This document shows, one piece after another, positions 13,301 through 23,800 of a DNA stretch of 64,000 nt. Made by a program: the position numbers and the translations under genes. This stretch comes from Vibrio chagasii (GTDB lineage Bacteria; Pseudomonadota; Gammaproteobacteria; Enterobacterales; Vibrionaceae). The notes below the pieces were generated by a model. It was not told the DNA's origin, searched no databases, and worked only from the letters and a program-made list of their open reading frames with translations. The stretch is from contig NZ_MSCI01000002.1 in NCBI RefSeq assembly GCF_002954585.1, forward strand, positions 287,893-351,892, given 5' to 3'. Every line of letters begins with the position of its first letter. Position 1 is the first letter of the stretch.

Positions 13301-15387
13301 GATTTCTTCTCTTGTTTGTACTTCTTACGAGCTTGCTTCTCTATATGTTTAATATAGTGGTAAGTGGCGAGTTGTGATGTGGAATGCGTAAGTGGAGTGT
13401 TGGGTGACGGTTTATACTGATTGCTCATCGTATGATCGATCATCCGCGCCTTACGTTTATCGTCAAAATGAAACTCGGTGATATCGATGATGGTTTGCTT
13501 GATCTTCGAGTCTAGGATTGGGGTCGCCACTTCAATCCTATGGTCAAAGTTGCGAGTCATCCAATCAGCGGAAGATATGTAAACCTTAGGCTTTCCGGCA
13601 TTGTGAAAGATCATCACTCTTGGGTGCTCAAGAAAACGATCGACGACACTGATGATCTCAATATTGTCACTTACGTTGGGTATTCCCGGAACCAGTGAGC
13701 ACATACCTCGAATGATCATTCTAACCTTTACGTTGGCTTGACTGGCTAGGTAGAGCTTTTCAATGATTTCGCGATCCACCAAGTTATTGAGCTTTAAAGT
13801 GATGCTTGCGGGCTTACCTTCTGAGGCATGCTGGATCTCTTTATCGATCAGTTGATACAGACGCTTTCTAGTATTTCTAGGTGAGACTATTAGCTGTTTG
13901 AACTGCGTTTTCTGGTATGGGTTTTCGATGTATTTGAAAACTTGGCGAACTTCATTCGTGAGCTCTGGGTTTGCGGTAAGCAAGGAGAAGTCGGTGTAGA
14001 TACGAGCGGTGATTTCATGAAAATTACCTGTACCGATATGAACATAACTCTCCATAGCTTTGCCGTTCTTACGCCTGATGAGCAGTAATTTTGAGTGTAT
14101 TTTTAGGCTGGGGATGCCATAAACCACCTTCACTCCGGCTTCTTGAAGTGTCTTTGCCCACTGAATGTTGGCTTGCTCGTCAAAACGGGCCTGAAGCTCG
14201 ACCACCACGGTGACTTTCTTACCATTGTGGGCTGCATCAATGATCGAGTTGAGTAACTTAGAACCTTCAGCAACGCGGTAAACGTTGATTTTGATGACCG
14301 TTACCTTGGGATCAAACGAAGCCTGCCTGACCAGTTCGGTAATGTGATCGAACGTATGGTATGGGTAGTGCAATAAGATATCGCGAGCTTTTATCGCCTC
14401 AAAATAGTTACTGTAATGAGCAAACGGAGCACACTTAATTGGTGAAAGAGGCGCATTAACGAGATCTTCTCGATTAAGGGTAGGGAAATCACAGAAGTGC
14501 TTAAAGTTTTGATAACGACCGCCAGAGAGTACGCTGTCATAGGCTGATAGCTTGAGCTTGATTCGTAAGAAATTCAGCATCTCTTGTGGCATCTCGGATT
14601 CATAGATCAAGCGTATCGGCAGCGCTGTTAAACGTTGCTCAATGCCAATCGACATGGATTCTAAAAGGCTGCAGTTACTGTCCTCTTGTAGGTCATAGTC
14701 TGCATCACGTGTCATTTTGATGGCGAAGCAACGCAGCGAATCGTATTCGAAGAAGCCTTTAAGTAAGTCGTCTAGGCAGAAGCGAACTATATTATCTAAT
14801 AAGATCAGGGTAGTACGTTGTGAGTCTGACGGACTCGGCAGTTTGACAAATCGAGGTAAAGCGTCACATGGAATCTCTAACAGAGCGTATTGAGATGACC
14901 CATTGTGCTCAATATCGATAGCTAAGTAACTTTGTTCGTCTTTGAGGATATTGAGCAGTTGGCTATCTTCGCTGAGTAGCAAAGGCGTGAGATGCGGGAG
15001 TATTTTCTTTTTAAAGTATTTTTTGAGCCAATCACTCTGCTCGGTACTAATTTGCTGTTCATTAACTAAAAAAATACGATTACGAGCTAATTCGAGCAAC
15101 AACTCTTTGTAAAGTGAATGAAAACGAACATCCAGCTCATTGGCCTTGTGTTGCATCTGAGCCAGCAAGGTTTTTGAGTTATCAGAGTTTGACTCAAGAG
15201 CTTGCAATAAGATCTTGCGTTTTACGTCGGAAAATCGGACTTTGTAGAACTCATCGAGGTTTTTTGAGTAGATCCCTAGAAAGCGAACTCTTTCGATCAA
15301 AGGGACAGACTTGTCAGCCGCCTCTTGAAGCACTCTTTCGTTGAACGATAACCAGCTAAGTTCTTTTGCGACATAGTCTTTTTCCAT
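13291..15387 (-). CDS. ppk: Polyphosphate kinase 1
   Basis: Makes polyphosphate from ATP. The 698-residue protein has the PPK1 order of domains: N domain from KELSWLSFNERVL, head domain, then two phospholipase-D-like C domains. H431 in KIHSKLLLIRRK is the expected autophosphorylated histidine, and YVHIGTGNFHE follows. The lysine-rich C-terminus is encoded within the ppx overlap. It is divergent from pstC. I found no clear Pho box reading toward ppk in the 200-bp gap. Confidence 0.96.
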   Translation of the reverse strand: MEKDYVAKELSWLSFNERVLQEAADKSVPLIERVRFLGIYSKNLDEFYKVRFSDVKRKILLQALESNSDNSKTLLAQMQHKANELDVRFHSLYKELLLELARNRIFLVNEQQISTEQSDWLKKYFKKKILPHLTPLLLSEDSQLLNILKDEQSYLAIDIEHNGSSQYALLEIPCDALPRFVKLPSPSDSQRTTLILLDNIVRFCLDDLLKGFFEYDSLRCFAIKMTRDADYDLQEDSNCSLLESMSIGIEQRLTALPIRLIYESEMPQEMLNFLRIKLKLSAYDSVLSGGRYQNFKHFCDFPTLNREDLVNAPLSPIKCAPFAHYSNYFEAIKARDILLHYPYHTFDHITELVRQASFDPKVTVIKINVYRVAEGSKLLNSIIDAAHNGKKVTVVVELQARFDEQANIQWAKTLQEAGVKVVYGIPSLKIHSKLLLIRRKNGKAMESYVHIGTGNFHEITARIYTDFSLLTANPELTNEVRQVFKYIENPYQKTQFKQLIVSPRNTRKRLYQLIDKEIQHASEGKPASITLKLNNLVDREIIEKLYLASQANVKVRMIIRGMCSLVPGIPNVSDNIEIISVVDRFLEHPRVMIFHNAGKPKVYISSADWMTRNFDHRIEVATPILDSKIKQTIIDITEFHFDDKRKARMIDHTMSNQYKPSPNTPLTHSTSQLATYHYIKHIEKQARKKYKQEKKSCR

Positions 15388-15523
15388 CGTATTGTTGATC
15401 CTTGAATGCTGACTATTGGGGTGACTAGTTTAATTTATAACGTTAGCGCTCACAAAAGTAATGATCTTTGGATAATAAAAAGGGTGAACAAACTTGTTAT
15501 TAGTTTCAGTTGTTTAACGTAGC

Positions 15524-15557
15524 TTGTAATATAATTGTCATCTAAGATACATATTAT
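15524..15557 (+). promoter_or_regulatory. Pho box and promoter of the pst operon
   Basis: TTGTAAT (15524-15530) and TTGTCAT (15535-15541) are spaced by ATAA, each 6/7 to the PhoB half-site CTGTMAY. A weaker third half (GATACAT) follows at the same 11-nt period. TATTAT at 15552-15557 lies 10 nt beyond the box, as a -10. pstC starts 30 nt later. Confidence 0.75.
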
Positions 15558-15587
15558 GTCAGCAGCTAAAAAAAGGTAGATAAACAG

Positions 15588-17804
15588 ATGGCTTCAGCCC
15601 AATTTTCATTGAAAGAGCGCGACAAAAAAAGATGGTTGAAAGATCGTCTCGTCCGTTTTTCGGTGACATGCGGTGGTGTCAGTGTTTTAGCTGCCTTGGT
15701 TTTGATCTTCGTATATCTAGCAATGGTCATTTTACCGGTATTTTCCGATACTGGTTTAGAGACGGATCAAGCGGTTAAAACCGTAGCGGTAGATAAGCCT
15801 ATCGCACTATCGGTTGATGAGTACGGTCAACACGCCTTTACTGTCGAAAAGTCTGGTTTGGTTCAGTTTTGGGACCTAGACTCGCAAAATACACACTCTT
15901 ATTTCGAACGAAGTGTATTAGCAGATCCTATTGCCTTCTCTCGAAATACCCCTGCTGAAAATTGGTTTGCTTTTGCCGATAGCGCAAGCACTATCACTTT
16001 CTTCTACCCTGAATATAGTGCGCCTGTACTCCAAAAGGGCGCTGAAGTTGAACCAAAAATTGAGCAAGTTACTCTGCCTCAACCCTTCTTAGCCGACGAA
16101 CCAGCGAACGGCGCGTTGATCGATAAGTTCGTATTCTCTAAAAGCGCGCGCGACATTACTGTTGCCGCTCAGTTAACTGACCAACGAGTGTTCGTGAAGT
16201 GGTACCAAAGCGACTTGGCTGGTGGCTATGTATTAAAGAATAGTCAATGGTTATCGGATAAGCTTGGCGCGCAGCAGCAGTTATTGATGACACCTGATGG
16301 ACAGACTTTATACCTTCGAGCAAACTCTGACTTAGTGGTGCTAAAGCTCGCTGAAAAAGGGTTTGATGTTCGTGAGGTGATCGACCTGAGTTTGAATGAC
16401 GCCAAACACGGTGTGAAAAGTATCGATTTGTTGTCCGGTGCTTATTCGTTGTTGGTTACGCATCAGGATGGGCAAGTATCCCAGTGGTTTGATGTGCTTA
16501 AAGATGAAAAGCGCAGCCTAACCCATATTCGAGATTTCCAGCTCGCTGAAGAAGTACAATTTATCTTACCGGACACCTACCGAAAAGGCTTCTATAGCTT
16601 CTATAAAAACGGCACATTACAGAGCCATTATACGACCAGTGAAAAGTTGTCTCTGTTTGAGCGTGCGTTTGATAAGTCACCTCAGTTAGCTGCTATGTCG
16701 GCTAATGAGCTGCATTTGGTAACATTGATTGATGATAAAATCAGTGTGGCGAAAGTCGACAATGAATACCCTCAGATTTCGTTTTCATCGCTGTGGCAAA
16801 AAGTCTGGTACGAGAGCTATCCAGAGCCACAGTATGTATGGCAATCAACCTCCGCTAATGATGACTTTGAAGAGAAGTTCAGTTTAGTACCTATCACGTT
16901 TGGTACCATCAAAGCTGCGCTATTTGCCATGATGTTTGCGGTGCCTGTTGCGGTGTTAGGTGCAATTTATACCGCTTACTTTATGTCGCCACGCATGCGA
17001 CGAGTGGTGAAGCCGTCGATTGAATTAATGGAAGCTTTGCCTACTGTAATTATTGGCTTCCTCGCGGGTCTATGGTTTGCGCCAATCGTTGAAACCCACT
17101 TAACTACTGTATTCTCTTTGATGGTGATGTTACCTCTGAGTGCTTTTATAACGGGGCTTGTTTGGTTCTGTTTACCTAATGTTGTGACAAGTCGTTTCTC
17201 TAATGGTTGGCATGCACTTATCTTGATTCCGGTGCTGATAGCAACGGTCGTTATAGTATTCGCAGCGGGCAACAGTATCGAAGCATTGTTGTTTGACGGC
17301 GATATACGCACTTTCCTAGCTGGCTATGGAATCGACTTTGATCAGCGTAATGCTCTAGTAGTCGGTTTCGCGATGGGTTTTGCTGTCATCCCGACAATTT
17401 TTACGATTGCCGAGGATGCGATTTTCTCAGTACCTAAGCACTTGTCTGATGGTTCGCTCGCACTTGGTGCTACCGCGTGGCAGACCCTAATTTATGTTGT
17501 TTTACTGACAGCCAGCCCCGGTATTTTTTCCGCGGTTATGATGGGATTAGGGCGAGCGGTTGGTGAAACCATGATCGTCCTGATGGCGACAGGCAATACG
17601 CCAATTCTTGATTGGAATATCTTAGAAGGGATGAGGACACTATCCGCGACCATTGCTGTCGAACTTCCTGAATCGGAAGTGGGTGGGTCGCATTTCCGTT
17701 TGCTGTTCTTGGCAGCTCTGTTGCTGTTTATTTTTACCTTCGCTGTGAACTCGCTAGCGGAGTGGGTTCGTCAAAGATTGAGAGATAAATATCGTGCTTT
17801 GTAG
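15588..17804 (+). CDS. pstC: Phosphate ABC transporter permease PstC (long form)
   Basis: Inner-membrane permease subunit of the high-affinity phosphate importer. At 738 residues it is more than twice the size of E. coli PstC. A membrane segment at about 25-50 is followed by an extracytoplasmic domain of roughly 390 residues with WD-like repeats (GLVQFWDLD, GQVSQWFDV), then the MetI-type core from about 440 with the EAA-like loop (SLALGATAWQTLIYVVL) and GRAVGETMIVL. pstA follows after 98 bp. Confidence 0.92.
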   Translation: MASAQFSLKERDKKRWLKDRLVRFSVTCGGVSVLAALVLIFVYLAMVILPVFSDTGLETDQAVKTVAVDKPIALSVDEYGQHAFTVEKSGLVQFWDLDSQNTHSYFERSVLADPIAFSRNTPAENWFAFADSASTITFFYPEYSAPVLQKGAEVEPKIEQVTLPQPFLADEPANGALIDKFVFSKSARDITVAAQLTDQRVFVKWYQSDLAGGYVLKNSQWLSDKLGAQQQLLMTPDGQTLYLRANSDLVVLKLAEKGFDVREVIDLSLNDAKHGVKSIDLLSGAYSLLVTHQDGQVSQWFDVLKDEKRSLTHIRDFQLAEEVQFILPDTYRKGFYSFYKNGTLQSHYTTSEKLSLFERAFDKSPQLAAMSANELHLVTLIDDKISVAKVDNEYPQISFSSLWQKVWYESYPEPQYVWQSTSANDDFEEKFSLVPITFGTIKAALFAMMFAVPVAVLGAIYTAYFMSPRMRRVVKPSIELMEALPTVIIGFLAGLWFAPIVETHLTTVFSLMVMLPLSAFITGLVWFCLPNVVTSRFSNGWHALILIPVLIATVVIVFAAGNSIEALLFDGDIRTFLAGYGIDFDQRNALVVGFAMGFAVIPTIFTIAEDAIFSVPKHLSDGSLALGATAWQTLIYVVLLTASPGIFSAVMMGLGRAVGETMIVLMATGNTPILDWNILEGMRTLSATIAVELPESEVGGSHFRLLFLAALLLFIFTFAVNSLAEWVRQRLRDKYRAL

Positions 17805-17902
17805 TGTTAATGCGTCACCTCAATCTGAACCTACTCCTGCAAATCTTTGTGGCTTAGCGAATTGCGCATATCGTTACTCGCTGAATAATTCTCAGGTAGC
17901 AC

Positions 17903-19615
17903 ATGATGAATAGACTTAAGTCATTACTATCATGGGTGAAATCTGGCTCGCCATGGATCTGGCTAACCGGTGGGGCAGTGAGCATCAGTATGCTTTCGGT
18001 TCTGGGGTTGATGCTGTTGATCGGCTGGAAAGGTCTGACTTACTTTTGGCCTGCGCCTTTGTATCAGTGGCAAGTCGATTCTCAAGATCTATCTCTGGTT
18101 GTTGACCTTGATGAAACCGTATCTCAACAAGACGTGTTGATCGGTCAGCTGTATGAGCGTAAATACATCCCAATAGAGCAGGTTCCGCAAGCTCACGATC
18201 TACTATCACCTCAAAACATTGCTACAGGGTTGATACAACGTTTGAGCATCAAGGTGGCGAATAGGGAACTCTATCCTGCTGATTTTGTTTCGATTCTAGA
18301 TGTGAATTTACTCGAGCCTACCACTCCCCGCGATTGGGCGGTGATAGAGCGTAGCCGAGGAGGTTACTTTTTTGGTAAGCCGGTTGGCTTTAAAACAGCA
18401 TCGGGAACTTTTTACACCGATATCGATCAAAAGCTCAAAGACGGTTTAGCGTTTGCTGACACTCTGCGTGCTGAAACGTCACGCGTGGTAAACCAAGAGA
18501 TTCGTAACATCAGCTGGCAGTTGGAAAACTTACGTTTAGAAAAGCGTAAGTTAGAACTTAATGAGTCTGTGAGCGATGAGTACCTTAAAACTTATACCGC
18601 AACTAGGCTTGAGCTCAATAAGCAGTTAGATGAAGCCGAAATCAAGCTAGAGCACCTCAGAACACAGTTGAATGTTGAGAGCTTACTTGTTGAAGATATG
18701 ACGGGTGAGCAGGTTGAAATCTCGCTCAGTCATATTCTGGATTACTGGTATCCGAACAATATGTCTTACCTTGAAAAGGTAGGGCACTGGGGCCATCAAG
18801 TGTGGAAGTTCTTATCAGAAAACCCACGCGAGTCCAACTCAGAAGGCGGCGTCTTCCCAGCTATCTTTGGTACAGTGCTACTGGTTATTCTGATGTCGAT
18901 TGTGGTGATGCCTCTTGGGGTGGTGGCGGCGATTTACTTACATGAATACGCGAAAAATAACGCGCTTACCCGTTTGATTCGAATTGCGGTTATCAACTTA
19001 GCCGGTGTACCTTCAATCGTGTATGGCGTTTTTGGCTTAGGATTTTTCGTTTATACCATTGGTGGCTCGATCGATACCCTGTTTTATGCAGAGCGACTAC
19101 CTGCCCCGACCTTTGGTACGCCAGGTCTACTTTGGTCTGCTCTGACTTTGGCTGTGTTGACGCTCCCTGTCGTGATTGTAACGACCGAAGAGGGTTTAAC
19201 TCGCATTCCAAGCTCGGTAAGACATGGTTCTTTAGCGCTCGGCGCGACTCAATTTGAGACCTTGTGGCGCATTGTTCTGCCTATGGCAAGCCCTGCGATC
19301 ATTACCGGCTTGATCTTGGCGATTGCAAGAGCAGCGGGTGAGGTTGCTCCATTAATGCTGGTGGGTGTTGTAAAACTCGCATCAAGCTTACCTGTTGATA
19401 GTCAGTTTCCGTACATACACTTAGATAGGAAGTTTATGCATTTAGGCTTTCATATCTATGATGTTGGATTTCAAACATCGAATATAGAGGCCGCGCGCCC
19501 ATTGGTGTACGCGACTTCATTTTTATTGGTTACGGTAATAGTAGGGCTGAATTTAACGGCGATTAATATCCGTAATAATTTACGTGAAAAGTACCGAACC
19601 TTAGGACAAGATTAA
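17903..19615 (+). CDS. pstA: Phosphate ABC transporter permease PstA (long form)
   Basis: Partner permease of PstC, 570 residues, also enlarged at the N-terminus. A membrane helix at about 18-43 is followed by an extracytoplasmic region with a heptad-rich stretch (about 185-265) that looks like a coiled coil. The MetI core starts near 315 with the EAA-like loop ([18 protein letters not shown]) and [11 protein letters not shown]. Either of two adjacent ATGs (17903, 17906) may serve. pstB begins 1 bp after its stop. Confidence 0.92.
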   Translation: MMNRLKSLLSWVKSGSPWIWLTGGAVSISMLSVLGLMLLIGWKGLTYFWPAPLYQWQVDSQDLSLVVDLDETVSQQDVLIGQLYERKYIPIEQVPQAHDLLSPQNIATGLIQRLSIKVANRELYPADFVSILDVNLLEPTTPRDWAVIERSRGGYFFGKPVGFKTASGTFYTDIDQKLKDGLAFADTLRAETSRVVNQEIRNISWQLENLRLEKRKLELNESVSDEYLKTYTATRLELNKQLDEAEIKLEHLRTQLNVESLLVEDMTGEQVEISLSHILDYWYPNNMSYLEKVGHWGHQVWKFLSENPRESNSEGGVFPAIFGTVLLVILMSIVVMPLGVVAAIYLHEYAKNNALTRLIRIAVINLAGVPSIVYGVFGLGFFVYTIGGSIDTLFYAERLPAPTFGTPGLLWSALTLAVLTLPVVIVTTEEGLTRIPSSVRHGSLALGATQFETLWRIVLPMASPAIITGLILAIARAAGEVAPLMLVGVVKLASSLPVDSQFPYIHLDRKFMHLGFHIYDVGFQTSNIEAARPLVYATSFLLVTVIVGLNLTAINIRNNLREKYRTLGQD

Positions 19616-19616
19616 G

Positions 19617-20435
19617 ATGTTCTCAATTAATGAAACCTTGGGTTACCAAGCGCCTTTAGATGTACATAATCTAAAGGAAGAACAAATTGCTATCTCGATC
19701 GAAGGGCTTAATCTTTACTACAAAGACAGCCAAGCGCTCGATGATATTTCCATGAAGATACCCAAAGGGCAGGTGACGGCATTTATTGGTCCTTCGGGCT
19801 GTGGTAAGTCAACCCTACTACGTTGTATCAATCGTATGAACGACCTTGTCGAAGGCTGCAAAGTTTCCGGAAAAGTGAAGCTTCATGGCAAGAATGTTTA
19901 TCACCCTAAAGTTGATGTTGCGACTCTGCGTCGCCGTGTCGGTATGGTATTTCAGCGCCCAAACCCGTTTCCTAAATCTATCTATGAGAATGTGGTTTAC
20001 GGACTGAGGCTGCAAGGAGTAAGTAACAGTCGAGATCTTGATGATGCCGTAGAACGATCATTGCGTGCTGCTGCGTTGTGGGATGAAGTAAAAGATCGTT
20101 TACATGAGAATGCTTTCGGTTTGTCTGGTGGTCAGCAGCAGCGTTTGGTGATTGCTCGCGCCGTTGCGATTGAACCAGAGGTGTTGCTGTTGGATGAACC
20201 TACATCGGCCTTGGATCCTATTTCAACGTTGACGATTGAAGAGCTAATTAACGACCTCAAGACGCAATATACGGTCGTTATCGTCACGCATAACATGCAG
20301 CAGGCTGCGCGTGTGAGTGACCATACTGCCTTTATTCATATGGGAAAATTGATCGAGTACTCAGATACGGATTCAATATTTACGTCGCCATTGAAAAATC
20401 AAACGGAAGACTACATTACAGGCCGATACGGATAA
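19617..20435 (+). CDS. pstB: Phosphate ABC transporter ATP-binding protein PstB
   Basis: Cytoplasmic ATPase of the PstSCAB importer, 272 residues. Walker A is GPSGCGKST, the Q-loop region VFQRPNPFP is typical of PstB, the signature is LSGGQQQR, Walker B is [12 protein letters not shown] and the switch histidine is in VTHNMQQA. It follows pstA without a gap. phoU follows 74 bp on. Confidence 0.97.
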   Translation: MFSINETLGYQAPLDVHNLKEEQIAISIEGLNLYYKDSQALDDISMKIPKGQVTAFIGPSGCGKSTLLRCINRMNDLVEGCKVSGKVKLHGKNVYHPKVDVATLRRRVGMVFQRPNPFPKSIYENVVYGLRLQGVSNSRDLDDAVERSLRAAALWDEVKDRLHENAFGLSGGQQQRLVIARAVAIEPEVLLLDEPTSALDPISTLTIEELINDLKTQYTVVIVTHNMQQAARVSDHTAFIHMGKLIEYSDTDSIFTSPLKNQTEDYITGRYG

Positions 20436-20509
20436 CGTTACCGTTCTTATCATTGGAGCTAAGTCACTCCAATATAAATGACTTATCCATTTCTTTTTAA
20501 GGAGCTGAC

Positions 20510-21208
20510 ATGCAATTTGGTCGCCACATCTCAGGACAATTCAACGTCGAGTTAGAGTCTATCCGTACCCATGTACTGACTATGGGGGGATTAGTGGAGC
20601 AGCAGCTCTCTTTTGCGATGCAGGCACTCCACAAAGATGATTTGGAACTAGCGAAGAAAGTGATTCGTGATGACCATAAAGTGAATGCGATGGAAGTGTC
20701 GATTGACGAGGCATGTACCCGTATTATCGCTAAGCGTCAACCAACGGCAAAAGATCTGCGTTTGATAATGGCGATCATCAAGACAATTACTGACCTTGAG
20801 CGCATTGGTGATGTTGCGTCTAAGATCGCGCAGGGTGCGATTGATATCCCTTCAACAAAAGAACAAAAATTCCATGTATCGCTAGAGCCTTTATGTCGAC
20901 AGGCGATCACCATGCTACACCAAGTTTTAGACGCATTTGCTCGAATGGATGTGGATGCGGCAGCCGAGGTACACAAACTTGATGATAAGTTGGATGCTGA
21001 ATACGAAGCGGTGATTCGTCAGTTGATGACTTACATGATGGAAGACCCGAAGAATATTCCAAATATCTTGCAAGTGATGTGGTCTGCGAGAGCCATTGAG
21101 CGAGTGGGAGATCGTTGCCAGAATATCTGTGAGTACATTATCTACTTCGTTAAAGGCAAAGATGTACGTCACCTCGGCGATCAGAGCCTAGATGACGCAC
21201 TGAAATAA
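20510..21208 (+). CDS. phoU: Phosphate signalling protein PhoU
   Basis: Cytoplasmic adaptor that links PstSCAB activity to PhoR and keeps the Pho regulon off when phosphate is plentiful. Its 232 residues form two PhoU repeats of three helices. Metal-binding motifs are visible in each ([13 protein letters not shown] and [15 protein letters not shown]). An AAGGAG ribosome site precedes the ATG. It ends the pst operon, convergent with the next gene, with only 9 bp between the stops and no clear terminator. Confidence 0.97.
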   Translation: MQFGRHISGQFNVELESIRTHVLTMGGLVEQQLSFAMQALHKDDLELAKKVIRDDHKVNAMEVSIDEACTRIIAKRQPTAKDLRLIMAIIKTITDLERIGDVASKIAQGAIDIPSTKEQKFHVSLEPLCRQAITMLHQVLDAFARMDVDAAAEVHKLDDKLDAEYEAVIRQLMTYMMEDPKNIPNILQVMWSARAIERVGDRCQNICEYIIYFVKGKDVRHLGDQSLDDALK

Positions 21209-21217
21209 AGAACCTAT

Positions 21218-21709
21218 CTAGAAAGTCAGAATAGCGCCTAGGTTTAGATTGATAGTGGTGTTGTAAGGCACAAAAGTCTTATTGTGATCAAACAGGTTTA
21301 GGTCGGCACCTGCTCTGAGTGCGAGTATTGGTGTCGCTTGATACACGTAGGCACCACCTAAACTTAAACCTGTCGCTGTCTTCCTTTCCGTAATGTCAGA
21401 ACGTGTCTTTTCACCATCATAGTCGGCAAATCCAATCTCAGCTTGAAAGCCGTGTATTTGCTGTGAACCAAACATGTTCTGGATGCCAATCCGATACGAG
21501 TTTACCGCTTCATCATAACGACCACTCTCGTACCAAATATCTGAGTAGCTTAAGTAAACCGCACCTAGATCCGCGACATTAGTCAAGCCAACCTGAACCC
21601 CAAACCCATGGTACGGACCTATTTTAAATTCTGGTGAAAGGTGAAGACCGGTTGAAAAAGCTGAGGTTGAGAATAAAGCTGACGCTAGGAGAAGAGTTCT
21701 AAATTTCAT
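21218..21709 (-). CDS. Predicted small outer-membrane beta-barrel protein
   Basis: The 163-residue product starts with a signal peptide (MKFRTLLLASALFSTSAFS). The rest alternates polar and hydrophobic residues in short strands and ends in LNLNLGAILTF, with the terminal phenylalanine usual for proteins inserted by the BAM complex. I chose the ATG at 21709 because GGTGG lies 6 nt upstream and it starts at the signal peptide; an ATG 12 codons earlier adds a polar stretch. The specific family is not recognised. Confidence 0.7.
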   Translation of the reverse strand: MKFRTLLLASALFSTSAFSTGLHLSPEFKIGPYHGFGVQVGLTNVADLGAVYLSYSDIWYESGRYDEAVNSYRIGIQNMFGSQQIHGFQAEIGFADYDGEKTRSDITERKTATGLSLGGAYVYQATPILALRAGADLNLFDHNKTFVPYNTTINLNLGAILTF

Positions 21710-21899
21710 AGTACCACCGAGGTAAATTGATGCACTCCTTAGCATTAACTTATCCTTATGAAGATCTAATTAAAAGAATGGCTTAGTGGGGATGAAGGCT
21801 CATGATAAGCTAACTTGTGCTATTTATCATTCAACACTCCAATCACACTAACCTTTTATTTGTTGAAGTCCCCACCATCCATAGCAGGGAGAGAGTGCT

Positions 21900-22634
21900 C
21901 TATTTAAAGCTGTACTGAAGGCCAACGCCGCCAGCAACATCTGAAGATGAGTATTTACCTGATGTTTCATAGTGGAAAGTGCCAGAAACACTTAGGCTTT
22001 CATTGATTCCGTATGCGCCGCCTAACGCAAGTGCTTCTTTCGATCCTGCAAAGCCAACACCCGCACCAATAGCAAATTCACCGTTGGTAACGAATGGACG
22101 AGCATTCGTTACAGCGTGCAAACTTGCACGAATACCATCCATTTGTTCAGCATGATCATTGAACTTCGCATTATATTCTGCGGCCATTGCTTCGAAGTTA
22201 CTTTGAAGCTCTGCTTGACCTAACTCTAATGCAGATGAGCGTTCAGCTTCTGTCGGGCCTGAGATATCCGGTGTATCACCGTAATCTGGGCTAGGACGCT
22301 CTGGACTATTATCTACAGGTGGCTGCCATGGTGTATTTTCAATTGGTTGAGATGGCTTTGGTAATGTTGGCTGTACAGGCAATTGAGGTTGAGTTGGGGT
22401 TTGTTCAATCGGCTGTGAAGGCTTTGGTTTTTCAATTGGATTACTTGGTACTTGCTCGATAGGTTGAGAAGGTGCCGGTAGTATTGGTTGAACAGGTAGC
22501 TGAGGTTGAGTGGGTACCTGTTCAATTGGGTTTGATGGCTGTTCATTTCAAATTGGGTTTTGAGCATCAACATCTGCGATCGCAGGAAGTGAAAATACAG
22601 TAGCTAGTGACACTGCAATAATTGATTTTTTCAT
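21900..22634 (-). pseudogene. YadA-like anchored surface protein gene interrupted by in-frame TGA
   Basis: One continuous frame runs from ATG at 22634 to the stop at 21900, broken only by TGA at 22548-22550 (codon 29). Codons 1-20 encode a signal peptide (MKKSIIAVSLATVFSLPAIA). After the stop comes a Pro/Gln-rich repeat region with recurring PSNPIE and PSQPIE units, then a helical stalk, then a YadA-type anchor (FAIGAGVGFAGSKEALALGG, ending GVGLQYSFK). Next to the sister repeat unit, the stop looks like a two-codon insertion (TGA AAT). It could be a true pseudogene, a recent lesion or a sequencing error. Confidence 0.75.
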
Positions 22635-22752
22635 TGAATACACTCTCAATAAGATTAAATATTGAGCATCCTTACTATGGTTTAATTTATTGACTCCGTG
22701 TCGATGGAGTAAATATTAAACAGTGTATTATTTTTAGGCTAAGTAGCTATTT

Positions 22753-23700
22753 TTATACTTGTGATAAGCCTTGCTTATTAACTTGTTCTATTAAAGCTTG
22801 CTTGATCTCTGAAAATAGCCAGAGGGTTATTGGAGCGTTACGGTTTTTGATATGCATGTGAGCATGAATTGGCATTTTGTAATGCTCTCCTTCAACGAAC
22901 ACATCAATCGCTCTTAAGCCTGGGTAATTCTCCACTGGAAATATGTTGGAGTGGGGCATGTACATGTCGGTGTGTAAGATCACATCGATAATGGCCATGA
23001 TAAGTTCTGAACGAAAACCAACTTTGTGTTCAATAGAGTAGCGCTCAAGTAACTTTGCTGCGTAACTATAATTATCATTCCAACCAGGAGAGATCATTGA
23101 AGCTATTTCAAAACCAGCCATGTCCTTTGGCTCTATCAGGGATTTCTTGATTGGGTGGTCTTGCCTAACAAAAATGCGCCCAGTTAGGTCTAGGAGCTTC
23201 TTAGTGTAAACTTCTTTTGTTGAATTCGGAATGACATAACTAACACCTAAGTCGATGATGCCTTTTTGAATATCTTCCTGCGTCGATAGGTTCCAACTTA
23301 ATAGCTCCAGTTGAGCGTTGGGTGCTTGCGCTTTTATCCGTGCATATAGAGAGCCTGAAAGACAAGTAAGTACTACAGGAGAGAGTGCTAGGCGGATCTT
23401 AAAATCAATATCGCTAGGTTTAAATTGAATCGATTTATTGAGTGCTGATTCTAATCCATGAAAGTGAGGGGTTATTGTATTGGCAAGGTCTTCACAAAAA
23501 GGAGTAGCTTGCAGTCCTCCATGTACTTTCACGAATAGATCATCCGAGAAGTGATGACGCAGTTTCTGTAGAGCTTGACTCACTGCTGGTTGAGAGACAA
23601 ATAAACGCTCCGCTGCCTTTCTGGTGTTTTTTTCCTGGTAAACAATTAAAAAGGTACGCAATAGGTTTAAATCAAGAAAGCTGAATAGATCCTTAGCCAT
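22753..23700 (-). CDS. LysR-family transcriptional regulator
   Basis: The 315-residue protein has an N-terminal winged helix (about 9-68: LLRTFLIVYQEKNTRKAAER then LFVSQPAVSQALQKL) and a periplasmic-binding-protein-like effector domain. The target is unknown. It lies on the same strand as, and 118 bp upstream of, the broken YadA-like gene. LysR proteins usually act on divergent genes, but the gene upstream (cutC) is on the same strand. Confidence 0.88.
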   Translation of the reverse strand: MAKDLFSFLDLNLLRTFLIVYQEKNTRKAAERLFVSQPAVSQALQKLRHHFSDDLFVKVHGGLQATPFCEDLANTITPHFHGLESALNKSIQFKPSDIDFKIRLALSPVVLTCLSGSLYARIKAQAPNAQLELLSWNLSTQEDIQKGIIDLGVSYVIPNSTKEVYTKKLLDLTGRIFVRQDHPIKKSLIEPKDMAGFEIASMISPGWNDNYSYAAKLLERYSIEHKVGFRSELIMAIIDVILHTDMYMPHSNIFPVENYPGLRAIDVFVEGEHYKMPIHAHMHIKNRNAPITLWLFSEIKQALIEQVNKQGLSQV

Positions 23701-23800
23701 AACATTCCATGAGTCGCCATATTGAGTTTACTAATATACGTGACTTCTGGGCTTTTACTAGCTATGTTGTGTTGGTGTTTAGTCAGCTCTCGGTGTTTAT

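Noticed and set aside
15388..15523. Pho box reading toward ppk
   Set aside because: No pair of half-sites in 7-4-7 arrangement could be found on the minus strand by eye.
22313..22573. 86-codon minus-strand ORF rich in L, N, Q and Y
   Set aside because: It is the wrong frame of the Pro-rich repeat. The signal peptide and the YadA anchor share a different single frame.
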